Both the position numbers and the translations under genes were made by a program. Below the pieces are notes generated by a model that saw only the letters and a program-made list of their open reading frames with translations, was not told the origin of the DNA and searched no databases. Below are positions 21,705 to 33,590 of a stretch of DNA of 64,000 nt, in pieces. The stretch lies in NCBI GenBank assembly GCA_047495785.1, contig JBLDXI010000001.1:4154001-4218000 (forward strand), in the 5' to 3' direction. The stretch comes from Lepidodermella squamata (lineage: Eukaryota; Gastrotricha). Within the stretch, counting starts at the first letter, position 1, and every line of letters starts with the position of its first letter.

Positions 21705-22883
21705 ACATGAGATCTGATATTTATAGGCAACCGAAATTGGCTTAATGAGCCAAAAGTTCAACTTTAAACTGACATTCGGCATGTTGTTAATAGGTTGAGA
21801 TTGAGGTTAAAAAATGCACTAATTGGTCAGTTGACCACAAACATGACCGCCTTTCATCATGAATCGTACCTGTTGATTAATATGAATTATGAAGATCGTA
21901 TCAAATAATAACTACGGCGTAAACGACCTTGAAAACGCTCTGCAGCAAAGTCATTTTTTGTATGACCTCATGGAACGATTAAGGAAGAAAGGCGGATTTA
22001 GTCAGCAAGCACTTTTCGATACACACCTGTGAAATAGCTATAATGTTTGATACCGGACATTTGGGCTATTTTTTATTCATAGTCTTTTAAAATACAACCC
22101 CTGACCCTGTTGCTCGGTTACCTGTATTATTTAAAAGCAGCTTGGGACCAAACTCGGTTTTTTGGTCCCGTTAATTGATGGGTCGTAAAAATGTTCCCAT
22201 TTCATCAGGATTACTAATTCTTTATTACCCGTTCGAGATAAAATAAACAAGTAGCAAGAAGCATGACCAATGATTTGCAAATTTTTTATCGGAGTCTTTG
22301 AACCATCGTATTTTGGCTTCCAGACGCCGATATAGCTATCGAGGAAGGTGATTGCTAATTTGATTTCATAAGCACGATAATGCAGGCCTATTAAGATAAC
22401 GGCGGATAGATGTTGAAGGCGAATCATTGGCTTGCCTTATTGGCAACATTTCAAAGTAGGGTTGATTATCCCGCTCGGGAGAATATACATTTCTCGTAGT
22501 TTCATGGATTACTCTCCTGACAAGACGTTGCGTCCTGCGTTATGACAGCCTTTGGACGCCGTCTGGCTAATCTCTTACCAAACTCTTGGCTGGACTACGA
22601 GATCCCTCTTCTCTTATTTTGATTGCTATTAGGATGACACGCAATGTTTGCGAAATGACTCTGTTTTGGACGCGATAATTGTTTCGTATTTCCTCACTGA
22701 CTCACTTTTGGACTCGTCCGATTTCGAATATGCCCAATTACAGGAGAGCGTGGAGTGATCCAACGGAAATTTAAACCTCACATGTGCAATCTAGCTATAT
22801 ATTCATCCAAACCTTGCAGGGCAGTAATATGACCATCTGCTCCCAACTATTTTACGGAATTAAATAATTTGTCTACATTTCAG
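21705..22883. other. Spacer between receptors A and B
   Basis: 1.18 kb with no protein-like open frame. A likely 3' splice site (CTACATTTCAG) lies directly before the receptor B start, so a 5' untranslated exon of receptor B probably sits in this spacer. Confidence 0.5.
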
Positions 22884-25259
22884 ATGGCTCCTCTGACAGT
22901 TTTCATTGCTCTTTTGCTGATCACTTCAGCTTCTCATTGCAAGAAATATCGTCTGAGACAGCTTGTTTTTTATCCTAAAACAGCCAATACGCAAGGTAAT
23001 GGCGCGGAGTGCATGATAGGCTCTCAAATTGCTATTGAACGGGCTAATCGTAATCAATCGATTCTACCAGATTATGAGATAATTCCGGATTATCGCGACG
23101 AAGGACCCGGAGGAGTTCTTACCGCTCCATCAATCATTGACTTCTACCGAAACGAATATTCCAACAATGAAACTGCTGTCCTATCACCCATAGTTGGCTT
23201 GGGTTTTCTCTCGGGTGGCTGCAAAGCTGTTGGCTCTTTCCTGCATCTCATCAATGTGGTTGGAGTTTCCCTGAAATGCACGGCGCCTCTCCTCACTGAC
23301 AGAGTCAGATATCCAAGTCTGTATCTTACTCAAGCCACGACTAACCTTAATGTATTTTCCTATCTTAAGATCGTGGAAGTTCTGGGGAAATGGAACAAAA
23401 TTGCGATTCTGTTCTTTCTTGGTAATCCCAGTGACTATCTCTCCGCGGAATTCACTTACCAAGCTTCAATTAAGCAAAATCTCACGGTTGCTTGGTACCA
23501 CGGGGTAACTGACCTAAATGATGCCTCACAGCTGGAGCCTTTGATAAAAACAGACGTCCGCGTGATTATTCTCTGGATATCAAATAGTAATGTTCTTCAT
23601 CAGTTCTACTGTCATACGTTCAGAATGGGGATCAAAGGAAGCCGCTACAACTTCATCCATCAGGTCGAAGTGCAACCGTCGAACCTACCTCAAGAGCTAT
23701 GGCCTGGTTGCAGCCGAGCTATGATAACCGAGCAGGTGAAGCAGGTCATTCTAGGCCTGAATACTCCACTACCTCCAACTGCATCCCAGGAAGTGATGTA
23801 TTTTGAGAAAGACTATGAGTTGATCAGTGGAAAGCTACGCGGTCCATACTACAACTTCAGATTCCAATGTTATGATGCAACTATGGCAATCATCAATGGA
23901 CTGGATTTGGCCGAAAAGCGTTTACAGAGGATGGGACTGTCATTGAAGGACTACACATACCAACCAGAGATCGTTGCTCGGGTGGCAAATTCATCAGTTC
24001 TTGACGTGGATTTTCAGTCTCTGAGAACGGTTAGATTCAAGTACAACAAAGTCAATACCCAGTTAGCCACGGATTACCTCGCCATAGGAAGGTGGGTTTC
24101 ATACGAATCCCCTCTCGTAACAATGGCAATTGGATCTCAAAAGGATAACACAACTGGATTATTTTACCAGGACTATCAAATAGTAAAAACCGAAACTGGA
24201 TTTGTTTGGAATACACAAGATAATAAGCCTCCAAACGACAAAGCTGCAGTAAGACTTATTAACGACGACAGTCCTGAGAATCTCCTCATAGTTGTTGCTG
24301 TTTGGTCACTTCTTTCGCTGTCTGGTATGATACCTGCTGTTGTGAGCCTCTCCATAAAAGGCATTGGAAAGTTCTCAAAAGAGCCCCATTTCAAGGCAAC
24401 AGATAATTGGCTCAAAATAATTGGGTGTTTCGGGTCTCTTATCGCTCATATCACAGCAGTAACGCTCGTTTTGCCTGATTTCTTGATCTATGACTTTAGC
24501 GCAGTTTGGAAGACAAAAGTTGGACTCGCTATTATCGGCGTTTCCATTGTGAATGCTAGCTTAGTCTTACGGCCTGTTATGTTCAAATCTCAGGCAATTG
24601 CTCTATCATCAGCAGCAAATTCAGTGGCTGGAAAACTTTCCAGACGAAAATATACTTTGCAAGGCTCTTTCTCAAAAAGTCAGGATAACGTGCGACTTCA
24701 ACATAAGAAATTCGTTTCCGTGGTCGTGGTCTACTTAGCATTGAACTTGATTTTGCTTGCTTTATTGATAATGTCAGCCGACCATTCATGCTCTGAGTTG
24801 CAATGGCCAGAACCTGATTCGGAAATAAGGATTTACGATTACAATGAAGATGTCGTTACATACTGGCGCTATCGACACTGCTCCTTTTCATCTCTCTACA
24901 TATACACGGTCATTTCCCTTCATGCTTTAGCCTTGATTATCGGACTATGGCATACTTTTCCGGTTCGTCAGCTTGGCAAAATGGGCCTTTGCCCTGAGTT
25001 CAATTTCATCGCTTTCGGGATCGTTAATTCGTTGGCTCTTTTGGCAGCCGGTACAGTTATCTGTATCGTGGTCTCACAGAATGATAATCCGAGCACCGTT
25101 AACAAGAATCAAAAATTACTTTTTGCATTTCTTTTTCTCGATTTCGGTACCTCAAGTTCTATTTCTTGGTTGCTGCCGCTTTTGCAGGAGCACGGCCTGA
25201 TGCGCAGACGAATTTCGGAAGCACCTCAAATAGCAGGCAAGAAAATCGGTGCTATGTGA
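22884..25259 (+). CDS. GABA-B-like family C GPCR, receptor B (791 aa)
   Basis: Start taken as the ATG at 22884 (MAPLTVFIALLL), which opens the signal peptide. The frame extends five codons upstream but without ATG and into a TTTCAG splice acceptor, so the coding part is a single exon after a 5' untranslated intron. Domains match receptor A: flytrap domain to about residue 455, first membrane segment about 464-488, and seven membrane segments in all. It shares GKMGLCPEFN and the extracellular CSELQWPEPDSEIRIYDYNE stretch. The C-terminal tail is short and basic. The strong similarity and head-to-tail arrangement indicate tandem duplication with receptor A. A probable poly(A) signal AATAAA is at 25582-25587. 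Confidence 0.8.
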   Translation: MAPLTVFIALLLITSASHCKKYRLRQLVFYPKTANTQGNGAECMIGSQIAIERANRNQSILPDYEIIPDYRDEGPGGVLTAPSIIDFYRNEYSNNETAVLSPIVGLGFLSGGCKAVGSFLHLINVVGVSLKCTAPLLTDRVRYPSLYLTQATTNLNVFSYLKIVEVLGKWNKIAILFFLGNPSDYLSAEFTYQASIKQNLTVAWYHGVTDLNDASQLEPLIKTDVRVIILWISNSNVLHQFYCHTFRMGIKGSRYNFIHQVEVQPSNLPQELWPGCSRAMITEQVKQVILGLNTPLPPTASQEVMYFEKDYELISGKLRGPYYNFRFQCYDATMAIINGLDLAEKRLQRMGLSLKDYTYQPEIVARVANSSVLDVDFQSLRTVRFKYNKVNTQLATDYLAIGRWVSYESPLVTMAIGSQKDNTTGLFYQDYQIVKTETGFVWNTQDNKPPNDKAAVRLINDDSPENLLIVVAVWSLLSLSGMIPAVVSLSIKGIGKFSKEPHFKATDNWLKIIGCFGSLIAHITAVTLVLPDFLIYDFSAVWKTKVGLAIIGVSIVNASLVLRPVMFKSQAIALSSAANSVAGKLSRRKYTLQGSFSKSQDNVRLQHKKFVSVVVVYLALNLILLALLIMSADHSCSELQWPEPDSEIRIYDYNEDVVTYWRYRHCSFSSLYIYTVISLHALALIIGLWHTFPVRQLGKMGLCPEFNFIAFGIVNSLALLAAGTVICIVVSQNDNPSTVNKNQKLLFAFLFLDFGTSSSISWLLPLLQEHGLMRRRISEAPQIAGKKIGAM

Positions 25260-25581
25260 TGTATATTCGACACATTCGCGGGTTGGTTGGAAGCCTGGGG
25301 TCCCCAGTTATTCTCCCTTGTAGTCTTCGTTTGTTTTCACCGTTTCACTGTCTGGCCGTTATGTTCCACACAGATGGAAATTAAAACTGTAGTTGGCGCT
25401 TAATTTTTCTGTAATAACTCCCAATTCAATTCAATTCAATTTTGCGTTCATGATTCTTGAATATTCTGATTTTATTCTATTCGTTCAATATATTCCCACA
25501 GCACCGTCAATAGTCAATATCAATCATATTAAGCACATATATTTCTGTGAAAATACAAAAACAGGCCATTCCAGCTAGGTA

Positions 25582-25587
25582 AATAAA
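25582..25587 (+). terminator. Candidate poly(A) signal of receptor B
   Basis: AATAAA about 320 bp after the receptor B stop codon. No nearer canonical hexamer is seen. Confidence 0.4.
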
Positions 25588-25911
25588 TGGCATAAATGGC
25601 AAATCTGTCGTCATAACCATAGCCACTGTAGGCTATAACATATTTTTCGCCGGCAATTCAGGCAGCATATCCACTCATTCTTCACGTATTCGAATCTAGG
25701 ATGGAGAATCTCTTATCGATTCCAGCTATGCTCCGCTGCGGATGTGCCCCGGTGCCTGCAATATAACTGCAGTTTTGATGACAGCCATTGCCAAGAAATC
25801 TTCTTTCGGCAAATTAAACTCCGGTATCGGTAGCTGCTGAGAAAGCGCCCTTTTCAAATTAAATTGTCTTTAAACTCAACTCAGCAAAACGAATCGAAGC
25901 TGTATCAATTA

Positions 25912-26405
25912 CAGTGCACCTTTGTTATAACAAACCGTAGCGAACTTCGACTATAACGAACAAAAATTAGTGGCACGAGCCAAACGGCGCACTTTTACAT
26001 GTTGCCAACCTCGTTTATAACGAACTTTTTATAGCGAACTTTTGGCTATAACGAACGATTCTGAGTGGCTCGGCGGCAGCTTTACGCATGATATTTACAT
26101 TGTTTTATAGCGAACTTGGGTCTCGCGCGCGCTTATACCCGCAAATTTCACGTATTTCATCTATTTTGGGGATTCAATTTTATGATCCATTACGATTTAA
26201 TCATGCTACTGAAGAAGAAAGAACTCGACGAGCTCTTGTATGAGCATTTAGACTCTATTTCTGACCCTTCTTAAGCCGAGCCATCCTGAAAATTGGGATG
26301 TTCCAAAAACTTTTTAAATTTCTCTACTTCGTTTGTAACGAACTTCGCTTATAGCGAACTTTTTTAGGTGGCACCGTAGTGGTTCGTTATAACGAAGGTG
26401 CACTG
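25912..26405. mobile_element. MITE with CAGTGCACC ends and TA target duplication (494 bp)
   Basis: The left end CAGTGCACCTTTGTTATAAC and right-end complement CAGTGCACCTTCGTTATAAC face inward, each bordered by TA (25910-25911 and 26406-26407). TATAGCGAACTT and TATAACGAAC motifs recur inside both halves. No transposase is present. The ends and TA target fit a non-autonomous pogo/Tigger-like Tc1/mariner element. Confidence 0.85.
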
Positions 26406-26407
26406 TA

Positions 26408-27870
26408 TAGGAATCAATTTTGAACGCATATAAATGACTTTGCAGCCACGCCCAACACTTCGTAAACAAGACTCGACGGTGAACGAGCAATTTTTGCCTT
26501 TATTTATTACAAATGAAATATTTTCGCAGTATTTTGCGTCTATCCCCGTCACCAGAAACACAGCCGGTGTCAAGTTTATTTGGTATATTTTGCAAGTTCC
26601 GGTGCGACAAATGATATAAGGACACGCATGAATGTCACAGAGTTCACGTGCACGATTTTTCCCAACTATTCAAGCTGAAAAATTTTCAAAATACATTTCG
26701 TCACATTGATGCACACTTCCGATTCATTTTTTTCCGCTCTCTCTCATAGAACCAATCAATCGTCAACATTGAGAAAAAGCAAGAAAAATGGGCGAGAAAC
26801 AGCAGATTATATAATAGCATTTATAATAACAAATAACTTTTATATGATGCCAAATTTTGTGTTTTATATCCAATTGTTATAATAGCCGCGTTCAATCAGC
26901 ATGCTCGTGGGTCACTTCACGTTCTGAAAAATATTTCAAAAAATATTTTAATTCAAGAAAAAACAATTTTTTTTTAATTTCAAAGAATCTCCAAAAATTT
27001 TAATATTTTTAGAATCATCTAAAGTTTTCGATTCGTTTTCTTTATTTAATGTTGTCATTTTTGGCAGATCAACGATATATTCAACACTGGCACGCTATCG
27101 AGCAAGCGATATTGATGCCAAAAAGCGTGGCGATGAAAAAATCGAAGCCTTCTTTCATTAACAGAAAAAACACTACTAAAAAATCACAATTTTTACGCAG
27201 CGATGCAATTAGCTTCTAAAACCTGAGATATTCCTTACTCAATGTGATAATTAACAACAACGGTATTCGAATTTATTCTGCTTTTAATTGTGACATTTAT
27301 ATGCACATTTGTTAAGATTTTTTTCGTCTGATGTTACTCGACCTAGTTTTAGCCAATAAAAATATCTTTCGGCAATGCTCGAGGCTTAGAATAATTCCTG
27401 TTGATAAGGTGTGTACAACAGTCATAATATCTTATCTGTTTTTGTCCTTGATAAGGACAGGCGTCGCTTGGCCTTGAGGTTTTTGCCTTTTGTTTGACCG
27501 CGGCTTGTAATATAGCAATACACACTTGCTAATTAAAGTGTGCTTGTGTCGAGTATTATAGCACATTAATATGTATTCAGTAAGCGTTGATATTTGCCTA
27601 GCTAACAAATAACATGCATGCGCTTGATAATATACATACCTGAATACTATATGCGCAAGAAGAAGAGGCACTTACACCGAGTGAGCGTGTAAAAAGTTAT
27701 CGCGAAAATTACCACTTGACTGGCTTGGTCTTTTTACTACAACTCAAACATCTGGCCTTAGAGCTCATATTGTCTGCATTTCATAATCTAGCTTATTAGC
27801 TTGCACGGCGGTTTTTAGTAACCCTGCACAAAATATTTCAACAGATTTATTTTGAGTGTCGTGCATATAA
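26408..27870. other. Intergenic, no gene seen
   Basis: AT-rich. Open frames are short and lack protein-like features. It includes the promoter of the aldo/keto reductase; CATATAA lies directly before its ATG. Confidence 0.4.
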
Positions 27871-29820
27871 ATGAGAACTGTCGAATTTGGCTCAACTGGC
27901 CGGAAGGTTTCGTCGATTGGTTTAGGCGGTGGTCAATTTATCTATGACAGCGCCGCGGAGAAGGAAGTTCTAATCGACTGTATTCGCCATGCTTACGAAT
28001 TGGGTATTAATTACTTCGACACGGCACCGGTCTACCAGTCAGAGGCTACTTTCGGTGTGGCACTGCAAAATTTCGATCGATCAACTTTTTTCCTCGCTTC
28101 CAAGGTAAGAAAGTTAAAGCAAAATCACGCAAAAATTTACCAAAATTATGATCGCAAAATTACTCGAACCATGGGATGATTAGCTAATTCCATAGATGGA
28201 CAAACACTGCAAATTAAGTGAGAATATCTAAATTTTATTAGTAATTATTTATTCAAAGGAAAAGGAATCCAGCCACCTATCTTCATAATTTGATAAATCG
28301 AGGGAAAGTGATGCGATTAACCTCTTGAGATCAAATTGGTCTGAGGCTGTTTTTTCCAGATATATTCACAATTCAACATTTTTTTTTATTTTTGGACTGA
28401 ATTCACAAATTTCTGGCGTATTCAAATATTCCTCTCAGGTTTCAGAAATTAGCCCAAATATACTTGTGCTGGAAAATTCCGGCACCTCTTCATTTATTTT
28501 GCAAAATTCGAAGAGACATATATTTTATCCGGTTTTTTCAAAAATTTCGTTCCCATTCACTTGAAAGGCTCTTTATTTCTTAATCAGCTTAAAATAAGTT
28601 ATTTCGAATAAACTGTACTCATTTGATATTTCCTAACAATTAAAAAAAAACCTTGATTTTTCCTGATTTTTATTGGGTCTTAGACAGGTGTCGCGCAAAT
28701 TAATTCGAAAATCGCGCAATAAAATCAAAGCGTCGCGCAGAATTTAGAGATGTGCGCGTAGTAAACAAAGCGCGAAATTTCAAAGAAATTTGCGCGACGT
28801 TTTGGGTATCTCTCATTTTTTATTTATTTTATTTTATTTTAATTAACCCTTGAGAGTATTTCAGTTTTTGCCATGCTTGGAAAATTGATGTAAAAATGAA
28901 AATCTCAATTATTATTTATGATCACTCGATAATTTTCGGTTTTCTTTCTCTATTTTTATATTTAAAATTTAAAATTTGAAATTTCATTATTTGTTTTCGT
29001 GGCTTGATTTTAACTTGAGTTTCTCTATTTTTTCTAATAGGTAGGCCGGTATCCAAATCAGGATATTCTAAAGACATTCGACCTGAGCGCACAACGCGCC
29101 GAATCCAGCCTCGAAAACAGCTTGAAGCTACTGCGAACCAACTACCTCGACCTCGTACAAGTTCACGACTTCGACTACGCCGAACGTTCAATCGAAACGC
29201 TCCTCAGCGAAACCCTGCCATTCCTCGACAAAATGCGCCAAAAAGGCGTGTGCAAACACATTGGCGTCACGTCGTACGACCTGCCTAAAATGAAAGAAAT
29301 CGTCGAACGAAGCCCGGTTAAAATCGACGCGATTCTCAGCCATTCGCGGCTGACTCTAATCGATCAAGGCCTCGCGGAATACCTGCCGTTTTTCAAGGAA
29401 AAAGGCGTCGGGGTCATCAACGCGTCAGCCCTTAGCATGGGCCTGCTTAGCAGCCACGAAATCCCAGACTGGATGGCTATAACCCCAGAAATGCGAGTTG
29501 CATCTCGCAAGGCTGTAACAACTTGCCAACTCTCGAAATACGTTTTAGAACGCCTGGCTAACGCGTATTCTTACACTGAGGGTCAGCGGTTAGGCGTGGA
29601 TGTGTTATTAACAGGCGCCGCGTCACGCCAGTTGTTGGACCTCAATTTAAAGGCATATTTCGATGATTTGAGTAAGGCTGAAAAAGTTATGTGCGAGCAC
29701 ATTCGCGACGACATTTTCAAGCCGTTGTCGTTCGATGCGCGCGACATCAATCGCATAGCCAATGCGGCGCATTTTCAACAGCTCGCCACGGCCCGACGCG
29801 CCTCAATCGCGATTCAGTGA
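27871..29820 (+). CDS. Aldo/keto reductase, L-galactose dehydrogenase type (337 aa)
   Basis: Two exons, 27871-28104 and 29041-29820, joined in phase 0 across a 936-bp intron. The AKR catalytic tetrad is visible: Asp50 and Tyr55 in FDTAPVY, Lys78 in FFLASK, His120 in LVQVHDF. N-terminal GLGG, KHIGVTSYDL and the LLTGA region also match the family. It is a cytosolic NAD(P)-dependent oxidoreductase; by family knowledge the substrate is a sugar or sugar lactone, but the animal substrate is unclear. The length is close to the family norm. Exon 2 is richer in G+C than its flanks. The intron falls directly after the catalytic Lys codon. A poly(A) signal follows at 30023-30028. Confidence 0.88.
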
Positions 29821-30022
29821 TACAGCAAAAAAATTCGACGTCTTTTTTGATGGATGGAACAAAAAACCTACCGAGTGTTGTGACGACAGGTGGTAAATAG
29901 TGCGTGGGGTTGCTTTCATTGCAAAAACATTGGCCTCAGTTTTTTTCGCGTCACATGAATAGCGGCGTAAAAGAAGCAATGCACTGGGAAGAATCCTGGC
30001 ATTGAATTTAATTTTTTTTCGA

Positions 30023-30028
30023 AATAAA
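30023..30028 (+). terminator. Candidate poly(A) signal of the aldo/keto reductase
   Basis: AATAAA about 200 bp after the stop codon, in an AT-rich run. Confidence 0.5.
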
Positions 30029-30846
30029 AAAAATATGAAACGCATTGTATTTGTGGCTTTTGAGTGATGATGAGTTTTTTCATTTAACAGGTGCTGCTCT
30101 CATTTCAGCCAAATAACAGACATGAGATAATGCGGGCAGAAGTTTGAATATTGACCCGACAGAAAACCTCCTGAAATATTTTCCTAATGCACCTAATGAC
30201 ACCTTATGCAATTTTCCGAGGAAAAATCTCAAATTGGAAGTAGAAAGCTGATATTATTAGCTTTTACGGGGGTCGATTGCGTCACGTGACCTTAAACCTT
30301 ACCTGACCTTACCCTTAGTCCGGGCGATTGTCTCGAGCAATGTTAGTGCTGTGGAGCCTCTCATTGGGCTGGGTATAACTTTACCAGAGCAATGAAACTG
30401 AAGCTATGAAACTGAGTTCAATTTGATAAAAAGATACCGTTAGATGGGTGACTTTAGCCAAACTTTGATATGATGCCAAAATATCGTCGAAGGTAGGATA
30501 CCCCATGTAGCCGTTGATTAGCCTGGAGAAAGGAAAATCTGAAAACGGCATATTGCAAACGGCATGGCGCTTCCATTGAGTAGCCACCGAAGTTCTACCT
30601 TTAACAGACATTTTCCAAAATGTTCCCATGTAGATGGTTCTCCGATCAAAATGCATGCAATTTTTTTACATGGCGCTCAAATGATCACACGATGCCCCAT
30701 TTTGGCACATCAAAGTGACCCTACAATGCAAAGTCAACAAATTTTTGGGTGGAACATCGACCCATTTGGGCAATTGGGTATGAAGGAATAATGCAACGAT
30801 TGTTTGCGAAGAAAGGCGAGAATAGCAAGGTTTTTTTACTTGTCAT
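30029..30846. other. Convergent intergenic spacer, no gene seen
   Basis: Lies between the 3' ends of the aldo/keto reductase and the NHL gene. Short open frames on both strands are not protein-like. Confidence 0.4.
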
Positions 30847-32262
30847 TCACTTATCATATTTCCCTCTTTCACACACAAAGGCGATAGTTTTAGAACGCCG
30901 CTGCTGAGGCATAGGTAAACTGCTGTCAGGCTCGAACTGCCGCAGGACTTCGTTGAAGGCAACCGTCAAAATGGGTCTGGGATGGCCGTCTGATGTTAGG
31001 AGAGGCGCTATAGTCGTTGGAAACGCTCGATCGCCGAGTTGAAAGCTCCAGACCACCGGGGAATCTTCTTGAGACGCCTCTGCAGGCTCGTCATCTTGAA
31101 AGGAAACTACAGGATGCGAGGCCAAAGCACATTTCCTATTAAACATCTAAATAAGACATAGTTATGGTCTGTCTTGGATCCGAGGAGTTAAATTAGTACC
31201 TGAATTCTGTGATTTCCGGTATCAGCGACGAAAAGGTTCCCGGCAGCATCGAACACAACTCCAGTCGGTCCATTGACTTGCCCCGGCTGAGAACCGAAAC
31301 GGGCTAAGATGTGCGAGAACCTAATCTTCTCACCAGCGATCACAAAAATCGATACATGGCTGTTTAAGCAATCGCTAACCGCCATGTAGCGATGTGGCAT
31401 ATGAGTCGCAAGCTTCCGCGTGACGGATACCTTGAATGGGGCAAATTTCAAGTCCCCTTTCGCGTTGAGGGAAATGTTTGGTGGAAGTTGAATCTCCGGC
31501 AGTTCACAGCCTTCGACCAAGGACCATTGCCTTACAGATCGATGGCGTTTCGAATCACAACAGAACAAAGCCTCGCCGTTAACATCAATTGCAAGCCCCT
31601 CAAACCTCCGATTTCCAGAGCCGCGGACGAAAAAGTCTAGTACTACCTCGGGATTTTTGATAATTTGAATTAACGAAGTCGTTAGTATCCCAACGCGATC
31701 GTCGACCATTGAGAAATACAGCTGAAGTGTCTGTTCATCGATCGCAGCGTGGGCTATAATTCTATCCTTATTTAAGGTCGTCTTCCGATCGTAAAAGATG
31801 TCGGCCTTTGTTGGTAGGAGAAGTTTAGACTTGAATAAAGCTACAGGATACTTTGTCTCTCGTATGTCGAACCCAACTATGGTCCCGTCGCAGTAGACGG
31901 CTATCAAAAGTTGGCTGCAGTGGTCGAGAAGTCGCATTGACAATTTAATTTGTCGATAATCGCTGGTGAGGGGCACTGCTAAGAGCTCTACAAGCTCGTT
32001 AGGTAACGCCTGATCCTCTTGTAAGTTTTTAGCTCTGGCCAAGTCTAGACCCATTGGCGCGTTGGGAATACTATACCAATAGTGTGATTTAAAGACTCTG
32101 TAAGAAGGCGAGCGCTCTTCCTTGCGGTAGTTCATGGCGTCGTCGTCATCCTGTTAAATATTAGTCTAGCATTAGCCGATTCGATTGTTAGTAATGGCCG
32201 TAACTTACGTCGACTGCCAATCCCTGCTGCGATATGATTTGCAAGATTCGCGCCGTCTTCAT
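30847..32262 (-). CDS. NHL-repeat (beta-propeller) protein (434 aa)
   Basis: Three exons, all phase 0: 32209-32262, 31200-32150 and 30847-31146. The ATG at 32262 is chosen because an in-frame stop lies just upstream and the exon ends in a strong GTAAGT donor. An Asp-rich stretch follows the first exon. A clear NHL motif, GQVNGPTGVVFDAAGNLFVA then DTGNHRIQ, spans about residues 303-335; earlier parts (IVGFDIRE, VNGEALFCCDSKRHRSVRQW) fit weaker propeller blades. There is no signal peptide, RING or B-box, so it is probably an intracellular scaffold. It is convergent with the aldo/keto reductase. Function is otherwise unknown. Confidence 0.8.
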
Positions 32263-32443
32263 ACTTCACGCCCGTTAATCTAACACTTGTCGTAAAAAAA
32301 GACGGTTTAAAAAGAAAATACAATGGTAGATTTGAATCGATTTAACACAGTTAGTTAATAATTCAGTGGAAATTACTTGAATATTTTACTAACATCGAAC
32401 ATCAATCGGTGTATTGATTCTTAATGAATACTTAACGTATTAA

Positions 32444-33506
32444 TCAGTCACAAATGAGGCGGCCTTGAACTTCGCGGCAATTATCGCTGTAATAGTCCGA
32501 TTTGTTAGGAGTGGTGGTGGAACTTTTCGTTTGAGTCGTCCTTGTAGTTGTTGTTGAGCTCGAAAGGACAGCTTGAGTTGAAGTTGGGACAATTTGGGTC
32601 GTTTGAATGGTTGAACTGCTGGGTGGGGCTGCTGTGGTAGAAGATGTCAGAATTGCTGAGAAAATTCTGGAAAATGCGTTAGTTGTAGTGATTTGCTTCG
32701 AACTGACCATGAAGTTATTGATGGATATACTGGCAAGTGGGCATTCATCCGGATAGTAGCCCTCAATTGCACTCAGAAAGTGTCTAATCGACAATTCAAC
32801 CACACCATGTGCGTTTGGCGTAGTCATAAGACATTCCGCATGAACAGACCACAGAATTTTAACAATGACATCAGAAGTTGAATCACAATCATCGGGATTA
32901 AACACCTCAGCATTAAGAACTCGGAGAAGTTCGGCAATAAATGGCTTCAATTCAGGTTTAGTCATGGCTGCGACCAAACATTCACGGTTGTCGAGCATAG
33001 CCTTCAGACCAATGTTCGATGTGCAAAAGCCATACGCCAAGGTCATTGTCCATCTGATGAACTCACTATCGATAGCAGATAATTCATTTGAATTCATCGT
33101 GTCTCCGACTCGCCTAAAGACTGCTGTGGCTTTCTGGAGTAACACAGGGCAGTTCCACCAATTTAACGCCAGCGTGTTACTGCCAGCGCAATATTGTGAT
33201 ACATTCACGTTCCGGCAAAGCGTTTGAACTGAGTCGATCCGAGCTTGAAGTTGCCTCGACTGTTCCGTAGCATAGTTTAAAGGACTTGTGGTCTGAAAAT
33301 GGCAAAGCCGTAGAAAAACATAGCTAACAATTTAGATTAATTACTTGAAGAGTTCGGAATTTTTTAACGACATTAGGCTCGAGAAACAAGCTCAGGCACC
33401 TGAACATATCAACTGAGTCATCGCACTGGGTTACAGCTGGATGTTGGCAGTTGACGTATAACACTGCTAGGAGGCATGTCAAAACTAACACATCAATTCT
33501 AAACAT
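32444..33506 (-). CDS. Secreted Cys-rich protein of the WWxCPxLL family, member 2 (336 aa)
   Basis: Exons 33345-33506 and 32444-33292, phase 0. The signal peptide starts MFRIDVLVLTCLLAVLYVNC, nearly the same as member 1, and the TTSPLNYATE junction is also shared, so these two are closest relatives. The core has paired Cys residues around QYCAGSN and NWWNCPVLLQKAT. A Ser/Thr-rich linker of about 50 residues (likely O-glycosylated) follows, then a short end closing with CREVQGRLICD. Predicted to be secreted. I do not recognise the family; helical Cys-rich core plus mucin-like tail and a terminal Cys pair is what can be seen. Confidence 0.82.
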
Positions 33507-33590
33507 GCTTTTCGACGTGTTAATGAAGTGAGCAAAAGGTTGAATGCGTGTATTTCATGCGTCCTATCGTCTTAGTTTTTATTCAATTTA

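Noticed and set aside
22869-22883. Five-codon upstream extension of receptor B
   Set aside because: It begins with TTG, not ATG, and lies within a splice acceptor (TTTCAG); the ATG at 22884 starts the signal peptide.
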